Part shown: positions 8,158 through 14,598 of the stretch, piece by piece
Numbering within the stretch: position 1 is the stretch's first letter
Layout: each line of letters opens with the position of its first letter
Assembly (NCBI GenBank): GCA_001662425.1
Contig: BDDC01001973.1
Location: 2,289 to 16,886 of the forward strand
DNA: 14,598 nt
Reading direction: 5' to 3'
From: Chlamydomonas sphaeroides
Taxonomy: Eukaryota > Chlorophyta > Chlorophyceae > Chlamydomonadales > Chlamydomonadaceae
Notes under the pieces: model-generated
Database searches by the model: none
Seen by the model: the letters and a program-made list of their open reading frames with translations, nothing else
What the model was told of the DNA's origin: nothing
Translations under genes and position numbers: made by a program

Positions 8158-11100
8158 ATGGACGTTGAACGAGCTGCGCAGCCCACGACCGGCGCCAAGA
8201 AGCGGCAGAGGGTCTACGAGAACTGGCAGGGAAATGAGGTGAGCCAGCTGCAGCTCTCACTGCCTCCAGCTGGTGAACCCGTAGTTCCGCGCTCTCGTTT
8301 GTTGTTGGTGTCGCGCGCCAACTAATGCCGTTCCCATTCAAGCTCCAACTGGAAATTTGGTCGATAAAGCACGCGCTCCGCCGAATGTTGCTCCCGGACA
8401 GAGATTTTTCTGCTTTGGATACCTGGTGGCGGGACCAAACTGGAAGGCCAGCATCGGCACTGCTTTGCTTATGACGGGGCCAGCGGGCGTGTACCTGGGG
8501 CTGGTCGCGCCCTACATGGGCATGCAGGTGCACGTCATCCTCCTGGTGATCAGGCAAGCACACGCGCGCCCAGTCTCTCCTGTCCCCTCCACCTCCTGCA
8601 GTACCTGATGTGGTGTCGATGGGCACGCCGGCCTGTATGCGCGAGGCCCTGCCTGAGCGTTTCCTACCCCATCCCCGCAGCTGCATCCTGCCAGTGCTGA
8701 CGCTGTGGTTCCTGATGCTCACCGCCTGCCGCGACCCCGGCATCATCCCGCGGCAAGAGCCGGACCAGGAGTACCTCAGCGGCCAGAAGCCCAGGTACGC
8801 TAGAAGAAGGGGAGTCAACCATGAGGTCCCACGGCCCTCGTGACCGTTAACCCGAAGATGTGGCGGCACCTCGGCGGCGGCGAGGGGCCTACTCGCCCAT
8901 CTGAGCGAGGGAATAGGCAGAACCCCTCGCACCACCGGCAGCGCCCGCGGCTGTAGCGGCCGCGCCTCGGCTTACGCCGCGCCGGCCCTGGGTTGGAGCT
9001 GGGCTCACTGCTGGCCCTGCGGCACTTCAGTGCACACAGCCCAGACGTTCGCGACCGCAGGGGTCCGGCGCTGGAGCCCACACCGGCATACCGTGGGGCG
9101 CGAGGCGCCTGCACCTGTCATGGGTCTGGGCAAGAAGAGGCCCCCTCCCCGGCACAAGCGTGACCGTGCTCCCTCTCCTGGCCCCCGAAACGCCCGTGTC
9201 CCACACAGATCCCCCCCTCTCCGCAGCTGCGCGTTCGCACCGCGCCCACCGCACCTCACCCTGTGCCCCTCGCCCCCCTGCCCTGGCCCCGGCATGCTCA
9301 GGACCAAGGAGGTGTACGTCAACAACCAGCGGGTGGTGATCCGTTACAACGACACCTGCCACTTCTACCAGCCCCCCCGCGCACACCACTGCTCCGTCAA
9401 TGACAACTGCATAGAGCGCTTCGACCACCACTGCCCCTGGGTGGGCACCACCATCGGTCTGGTGAGGAGCCACAGCGGCAAGGGGGCAACACCAGCGCAA
9501 AAGCTGGGGCAAGCGATGGCTGCGGACGCCAGGGCGAGGGCTGGATGCCTAGCCACATGGCGAGGCCCAGCTTCCCCAGCCGCTTCCACTCACCCCCGCC
9601 GAACCCCGCCCCACCACCGCAGCGCAACTACCGTACCTTCCTGCTTTTCGTGTACACCAGCACGGTGATGTGCCTGTACGTGTTCGGTGAGTAGCCTCGC
9701 ACTTCCACCAATAACAGGATTGCTTGCCAGGCACTCCCGTCGCCAGCTTTGCAGCCTTGCTTGCTCGCCGCGCGGCGTCCCTGTGGGGGCACGTCGCCCC
9801 AGCTCCACAGCCAACACCGGGAGACCGGCACCACAGCAGCGTCTGGGATTCTGGCGACGCCGAATTTTATGTGCGGCCTGCCTGCCTGCCTGCCTGCGGC
9901 CCCATTATGTGCCGCCCGCAGGCGTGTGTACGGCGATGATTTTTGTGAAGCACGATGAGCTGGTGGACGAGGCGAGGGAGGCGGGGCGCCACACCAGCGG
10001 GCTCTGGGGCAAGGCCATCGGCAAGGTGGGGGGCCAAGGGCGCGGGGAAGCTGGGCACAGGGCTGGCGTTATGGTTGGGGACAGAAATTGGCCAGCGGCA
10101 GGGCATGGTGGAGGCGGCTCGTGACTGCGTTGGGTCAGGTGTCGGCTCGGCAACGGCGCCAGCGCTGTGGGCTGCCAGCCCGCATGCTGGCTGCCGCCCT
10201 GCACCTGCCGTGGCGCCACTCCCCCGCACCCATGACGGCTGGCCCCTCCCTGCGCGCGACTGTCCCTGCCGCCCTTGGCCGTTTCTGCGTTTGCACTTCA
10301 TACGCTGGGTGGTGGCGTGCGGCGTTGAGTGACCCCTGGCACTCCAACCCAGCACGCCATCGTCTGTGCTCAGGCTGGGGGAGCCCCGACATCATGAGCA
10401 ACAAAGGCGACAACTAGGAAACCGGATGGCGCAATTTTGGGTCCCCTTGGCTGAGCGGGCTTGAGCCAGCGCGCTTACTTTCCTTGCACCGCACATCCCT
10501 CCCCTCTCGCAGTGCATCCCCGCGCTGGCGCTCATGGGCTACACCTTCCTGTTCTTCTGGTTTGTGGGCGGCCTGTCGGTGTTCCACGCCTACCTGGTGG
10601 CCACCAACCAGACGACCTACGAGAACTTCCGGTGAGCGGTGCGGCAGACGGGCGCATGGTTGGGGAAGGGGAGGAGGCGACAGGCAGGCGGGGAGCAGGG
10701 GCGCATGGTGGTGGTGGTGGTGGAGTGCGGGGTGCGGCAGGGCGCGGGGCAGGGCGAAGGAGGTGCACGTGCAGGCGCAGGGCCAGGCGAGCGGGCAGGG
10801 AGGGCCTTCCATGCAAGGGTCATAGGCCACCGAGGGCTCACAGGCGAACGGGAAGCGACATGCTGCGAAAGGAGCTGACGGACACGGCGCAATGGCGTCC
10901 AGGAATGGGGCACGGATAGGCGAGGCGCAGCAGGCCCTCACTCCCAAGCCCTTCCCCCGCCACCCGCCCCTCCGCAGCTACAACCACGACAACCGGCCGA
11001 ACCCCTACTCGCGCGGCATCCTGCGCAACTGCGCCGAGGTGTGGTGCTCGCCCGTGCCGCCGCCCAAGGTGGCCTACAGGTGGGCCAGGGTGCGGGGGCG

Positions 11101-12165
11101 GGTTGGTCGGGCTGCGGGTGTCCGCGCAGGGCGGGGGCTGGCTGGCGCACTGAGTGCGGACAACCCGGTATCGCTGCAGCGCGTCAGGGAAGACGTGCGG
11201 GCGGCCAGACCAGGCAAGGTCGAGCCCGCCACATGGCGCCCTCCGCTACGTGTCTCCTGCCCCCCGCCCTCCCCCCCAGGGCCTTTGTGGACGAGTTCAA
11301 GCCGCCCACGGGAGAACCGTACTCGCCCTACCTCAATGGGGGCCAGGCGGGGCAACAGCAGCCCGCAGCGCCGCCGCCCGACCTCGGCGGCAACGGCGGC
11401 AACGGCTTCGGCGACCCCCCGGGGAACGGCGGCATGGAGCAGTTTGGCGCGGGTGCCGGCTTGGCGCCGCCGCTGGAGACCATCCAGTCGGGTGTGCCGC
11501 AGCAGCACGGGGTGCCGTACGGGTCGGCGGCGCACGACCCGGCGGCGCTGCAGCACTCGCCGCTGCCTTACGGCGGTGGGGGCGCCGGCCACCTGCCGGC
11601 GCCGTACGGCACGGCTCAGCAGCACTACGGGCACGCCGGCGGGGCGTACTTGCCGCACGGCGTTGGCGCTCTGGCGCACCAGTACGGTGGCGGAGAGGAC
11701 GGCGGCGGTGCCAGCGGCGACCCGCACGACACCAGCCGGACGTATAGCGACGCTGGCGCGGGGTGGGGCGCCGGCGGCGGCCCGCATGATGAGCCCCCGG
11801 CGGCGGCTTCTCGGGGGCCGGCGCACGCGGCATTCACTCATGCCAGCGGCAGCGCGGGTGCTCTCGGCGGCGCGACAGGGTACGGCGCTGTGCAGCAGGG
11901 GTACGGGCCCAGCGGCGCCGGCCACTCGGCGCAGCAGCCGTACTACGGCGACACGGACCAAGCGTACGGCGGCGGTCACGTCGGCTACGACGAGGACGGG
12001 TACGGCGATGACGACGGTTTCGACGGCGAGTACGACGAGGGAGTGGACGACTCAGAGGCGGCAGAGGCGGACATGCAGGCGGCGGCGGCGGGTGGGCAGT
12101 ACGACCACGGCCGTGGGCTGGGGGAACTGGGGCCGGAGCAGATTCACGCGAGGGTGCCACGGTGA
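8158..12165 (+). CDS. DHHC-type protein S-acyltransferase with degenerate zinc-binding CRD (9 exons)
   Basis: Proposed exons are 8158-8238, 8402-8553, 8681-8794, 9302-9461, 9623-9686, 9922-10025, 10513-10631, 10978-11079 and 11280-12165. They sum to 1782 nt (593 aa plus TGA) with every junction in phase. The family transfers fatty acyl groups from acyl-CoA to cysteines of membrane-associated proteins in endomembranes or the plasma membrane. Visible are RVYENWQGNERFF near the N-terminus (as in plant PATs), spans at about 43-66, 71-94, 174-199 and 226-254, DPG (96-98), the CRD (130-169) with catalytic DHHC at 157-160, and TTYE (259-262) followed by the NPYSRGILRN segment. Cysteines expected at 132, 149 and 166 are Asn, Asn and Thr; 135, 146 and 152 remain. 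The tail (about 300-593) is Gly/Ala/Tyr/Gln-rich and ends acidic. Start: in-frame TAG at 8119. Family assignment is firm; activity is less certain because of the altered CRD. Confidence 0.9.
8554..8680 (+). other. GC-AG intron 2 of the DHHC gene
   Basis: The donor reads CAG|GCAAGC, the consensus for U2-type GC-AG introns, and the acceptor is CCCGCAG ending at 8680. The phase argument supports it. The next exon must be read as TGC ATC CTG to give the second membrane span and DPG motif, which needs a phase-2 donor. Each nearby GT (8528, 8534, 8546, 8573, 8582, 8601) gives phase 0 or 1. Confidence 0.75.
8795..9301 (+). other. Intron 3 of the DHHC gene (longest, 507 bp)
   Basis: The donor is AG|GTACGC and the acceptor is GCTCAG ending at 9301. 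It separates the DPG exon from the CRD exon. The joined protein (QKPR-TKEVYVNN) matches the layout of plant PATs, where a short linker leads into the CRD, so no hidden exon is needed. I see nothing else in it. Confidence 0.7.
9876..9897 (+). repeat. (GCCT)n microsatellite in DHHC intron 5
   Basis: Five and a half GCCT units lie about 25 bp upstream of the acceptor at 9921. They form part of the pyrimidine-rich stretch before exon 6. Confidence 0.8.
10706..10723 (+). repeat. (TGG)6 microsatellite in DHHC intron 7
   Basis: Six TGG units lie inside the intron 10632-10977. This is simple-sequence DNA with no evident role. Confidence 0.8.
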
Positions 12166-12870
12166 AGTGCGCTCCCGCCGCCCTACAACCGGATAGCAGG
12201 AGCCGGAGCCCGGTCGCGCGGGGCAGCCAGTGGCACGGCCTACCGAGGCTGGCGCCCGCCCCACGGGGCTGGGCAGCGGCTGGCCGATCGCAGGCTGAGC
12301 CCTGCCCACGGCTGGCGCCCCCGATGCAGCCCGGAGGGCCTCCTAGGTGCAGCTGCGCGCGGGCCGCCCCGCGAGTACACGCGCCTGCCTGCCAGAGGGA
12401 TGCGGCGGGGCGGTCGGGAGGCGCAGCGTGTCATGCGGCGGCGGCGGCAGCTGCTGCGGTGGCAGGCCCGGGGGGGGGGGGCAACAGAGCGCTGCTGCGA
12501 CGTGCAGCGAAAACTGGCGGCGGAGGCTGGCGGGAGGGCGTGCAGCTGCTTGGGCTTGTGGGCGGGGGCCGCATGCGGCAGCGACCCTGGTGCGTGCGGC
12601 GGGCTGGCTGGGCTAAGCTGCGGCGTAGGTGGGCATCTCTTCAGTTGGGGCTGATGGTTTGTACGGATTGTGCGCGGTGCGGGCGCATGGCGGGTTGTGG
12701 GCGCAAGGAGCGTGTTGCGTGGGTGAGGGCAGGTTGCGAGGGCGCCACGGGCGTGCGTTGCGTTGGCGTTGCATGCATGGCGCCGCGTTGCCCCACGCAG
12801 CGCTGGCGGGTGGGGAGCCCGGCTCCCTGCCGGCATGTAGAGCCGGGGCCTGTAACTGGACTAGTGGCCA
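12166..12870 (+). other. Presumed 3' UTR of the DHHC gene
   Basis: This G-rich stretch follows the DHHC stop codon and has no coding frame I can support. It contains a run of about eleven G at 12470-12480, where sequencing errors are likely, and becomes G/T-rich toward the end. It closes with TGTAA at 12851-12855, with cleavage expected shortly after. Confidence 0.6.
12851..12855 (+). terminator. Poly(A) signal TGTAA of the DHHC gene
   Basis: This is the first TGTAA downstream of the DHHC stop codon, about 690 nt after it. That distance is normal for a volvocine 3' UTR. Confidence 0.65.
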
Positions 12871-14053
12871 TGTGACGCCCAATGGCGACCTACCGGTGCA
12901 TCAACCACCAGGTGCATCAACCACCAGCTTATACATGAGCTGCCAGCCAGCACTGGTGGTTGTCTCAAGAGCTCTACTCTGATTTCCACGCTGGTCAGAA
13001 GGCAGAGGTAACATGGAGCCGGCTAAGACGCCCAGCCCAATGGCACGCCCACGAACCAGAGACCCTACAAGACATGACAGGGGCCGGTTTTCTTGGACGC
13101 GTGAGCACCGAATACCGTGCTGCCTTCACGTACTTCCGTTTTTGTAAGACCAGCGACAAGGGGACCTGGCGCCGCCGGTCGTGGACAAAACCACGCTACA
13201 ACAGACACGCAGAGGCCATGCCCCGGACCCCACGCCCCCGGCCCGGTAGGGCACAGAGGAAAGCCCCCAGCACGTCTGTGGGCGCCACCGCCCACTCGAG
13301 CAAATGCGCAAGTCATACGGCCGGCAGCGCCGTCACATGTGCAGACACGCACGCACAGCAAAGGCCAGGTACCGCATGCCGCATGCCGCAGCACGGCACA
13401 CACGCACAGGAGGAGCAAAGGTCAGAGCAACTCGGCGGGGCACGCAAGGCCCCCCGCCGCCCTGGGCTTCAGCCTCCGAGCCGTCGCCATTTGCGCCCTC
13501 CGCCGACGCGTCGGAGGCAGAGCCCCAGTCCGAGTCCGGATCGGCCACATCGGGCGGCGCACACGCGCTTGGCCCCCCGCCTGCAGTGCTGGCACCCACG
13601 GATTTTGAGGGGCGCGCGCGTCCTGCAAGGCCGCCTGCCCTGGGAGGGCGGCCCCGTAATGTGTCCAACGGACGATTGCATGGTGGGAGGAGGGGGCGCG
13701 CGGTGATCTGGCTGGGTGTGGTCACGCGCACGGAGACCCCCATGTGCGCCCCTCCCTTTATTTCGGCCACTCGATTGGGGGTGCCGTGTACACATACCAC
13801 CCGCGAGCTGCACCGGGAAAGGCTCTGAAGCAGGATATGGTGCTTGTGGGTGACCCATCCGAACACGAAACTTGCGGGAAGGCCCATTTCGTTGGATTGC
13901 TATGTTGCAATCGTCCATTTCAATCTCATATCAATTGTGTGGCTTTGAAGTGGGGTTATTTTGAAGTCGGGTGCTGACTGTGAAGTCTTGGTGACTTTGA
14001 ACTCGGGGCAACTTTGAAGTCGGCGTGCTGACTTTGAAGTTGGGGGACTTTGA
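12871..14053. other. Right intergenic region with repeats; no firm gene
   Basis: This region lies between the DHHC poly(A) site and the open frame at the right edge. Its base composition is less GC-rich and more mixed than the genes. It carries a 16-bp tandem repeat (12895-12926) and a seven-copy short repeat (13942-14060). The stretch 13440-13660 reads as a disordered-protein-like sequence in a + frame and also in a - frame, so it could be an exon of an unrecognised gene, but no start, splice pattern or family match decides it. Long frames without ATG at 12960-13706 look like chance or relic sequence. Confidence 0.35.
12895..12962. repeat. 16-bp tandem repeat with inverted partner
   Basis: GGTGCATCAACCACCA occurs twice in exact tandem (12895-12910 and 12911-12926). 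TGGTGGTTG at 12954-12962 is the exact reverse complement of the CAACCACCA end of each copy, so the second copy can form a stem with a 27-base loop. It lies about 40-100 bp past the DHHC poly(A) signal. It could be a mobile-element end or a 3'-end structure; neither is shown. Confidence 0.7.
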
Positions 14054-14060
14054 AGTTGGG
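13942..14060. repeat. Degenerate tandem repeat, core (A)CTTTGAAGT, seven copies
   Basis: The core TTTGAAGT or a close variant occurs at 13944-13951, 13960-13967, 13979-13986 (GTGAAGT), 13996-14003 (TTTGAACT), 14013-14020, 14033-14040 and 14049-14056. Spacing is 16-20 bp, with linkers such as CGGGTGCTGACT and TGGGGG. Irregular spacing and drift suggest an old satellite-like array or the subterminal repeats of a transposable element. Confidence 0.75.
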
Positions 14061-14598
14061 ATGCTCCAAAAACGCATGACCGGTTAGGAGTGGGGCACGT
14101 GTTTCCTCCGGGCTCGGCAGCGTTGGCCGCGGCCGCGGCCGCGGCAAGCGGCCAAGCGCCCCAGCCTCCGCTGACGGTACCAAGCGGAAGCGTAGCGGGG
14201 TTCGGGGCTGAGTTGGCCGCGAGGACGGGCCCTGCCTCCTGGCCGTGGCTGGATGAGCATGATGTCGCATATGGTATTGATACTATTCGAGTTGGTGTGC
14301 AAAGCTGGCGCGACATACCGTGTGACACGCGTGCAGCGCGCTTGGTCCGGGCTGCGATTCCCTGTCCACCCGGGTTCACCCAACCGGCGCCCCACTGGTT
14401 GGACGGCCTTCCCCACACCCCGCGATGGGCACATGCCATGTACACATCATATGATACCCGCATACGCTGGCAAATTTGTGGTACTCTGCTGCGCCGCATC
14501 GCGCCCTGCACCGTAAGTGTCCCCATCTTCGGCCTTGCCCCCGCCAGTGGCCCTTGGTGCGTGCCCCCGTGCAAGATCCCCGCAAGTCTGCCGGCAGG
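14054..14598 (+). CDS. Unidentified open frame running off the window edge (possible exon)
   Basis: The + frame is free of stops from 14054 to 14598, about 181 codons, with no ATG in its first two thirds. If real it is an internal exon, or a fragment. From about 14105 it reads as an Ala-rich stretch and then a balanced mix of residues including WPWLDEHDVAYGIDTIRVG and RIRWQICGTLLRRIAPC. GTAAGT, a full consensus donor, sits at 14513 and may end the exon. Many codons end in A or T (GAT, CAT, TAT, ATT, ACT, CGA, GTT), unlike most exons of the two genes to the left. That would suit a mobile-element ORF or recently acquired DNA. A competing - frame with an ATG (13900-14574) covers the same DNA. 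I do not recognise the family and assign no function. Confidence 0.3.

Noticed and set aside
8546..8680. Canonical GT donor (CTG|GTGATC) for DHHC intron 2
   Set aside because: It would leave phase 0 and put the next exon in a frame that destroys the second membrane span and the DPG motif.
8006..8935. Minus-strand open frame of 309 codons
   Set aside because: It lies opposite the first three DHHC exons, which match plant-type PATs in sequence; no family features were seen in the minus frame.
13143..13147. Second TGTAA downstream of the DHHC gene
   Set aside because: An earlier TGTAA at 12851 already closes the G/T-rich 3' UTR. This one lies in differently composed DNA and is probably chance.
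14125..14144. GGCCGC-rich palindromic run
   Set aside because: It reads as an Ala codon run (GCG/GCC) in the edge open frame, so no separate structural role is needed.

Overview
This window looks like nuclear DNA of a volvocalean green alga (Chlamydomonas or a close relative). The grounds are very GC-rich DNA, genes cut by many GC-rich introns of about 80-500 bp with GTGAG/GTGCG-type donors, exons dominated by G/C-ending codons and Ala/Gly homopolymer runs, and the volvocine polyadenylation signal TGTAA at the gene ends. The species cannot be fixed from the sequence.

Two spliced genes were reconstructed by eye, both on the + strand and head to tail. Gene 1 (1425-5186, seven exons, about 925 aa) encodes a protein with a long disordered N-terminal half and a C-terminal protein-kinase-like domain. 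The fold landmarks are present, but HRD has become HRA, DFG has become EFG and the catalytic-loop Lys and Asn are gone, so it is predicted to be a pseudokinase. It is followed by about 2.3 kb of G/T-rich DNA ending in TGTAA (7507-7511), read as an unusually long 3' UTR.

Gene 2 (8158-12165, nine exons, 593 aa) encodes a four-span DHHC-type protein S-acyltransferase. Its DHHC, DPG and TTxE motifs are intact, but three of the expected zinc-ligand cysteines are replaced. It has one GC-AG intron and a roughly 290-residue Gly/Tyr/Gln-rich tail ending in an acidic stretch. Its 3' UTR runs to a TGTAA at 12851-12855.

The left flank (1-1424) holds no gene I can support. The right flank (about 12870-14598) is more A/T-mixed. 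It carries a 16-bp tandem repeat with an inverted partner, seven copies of a degenerate ACTTTGAAGT-type repeat, and an open frame (14054 to the window edge) whose codon use differs from the two host genes; this may be a mobile-element remnant or an exon of a further gene.

Nothing suggests that the two genes act in one pathway; each ends with its own poly(A) signal. All exon borders are inferred from splice consensus, phase and protein-family continuity, without transcript data. No tRNA, rRNA or CRISPR array was seen.
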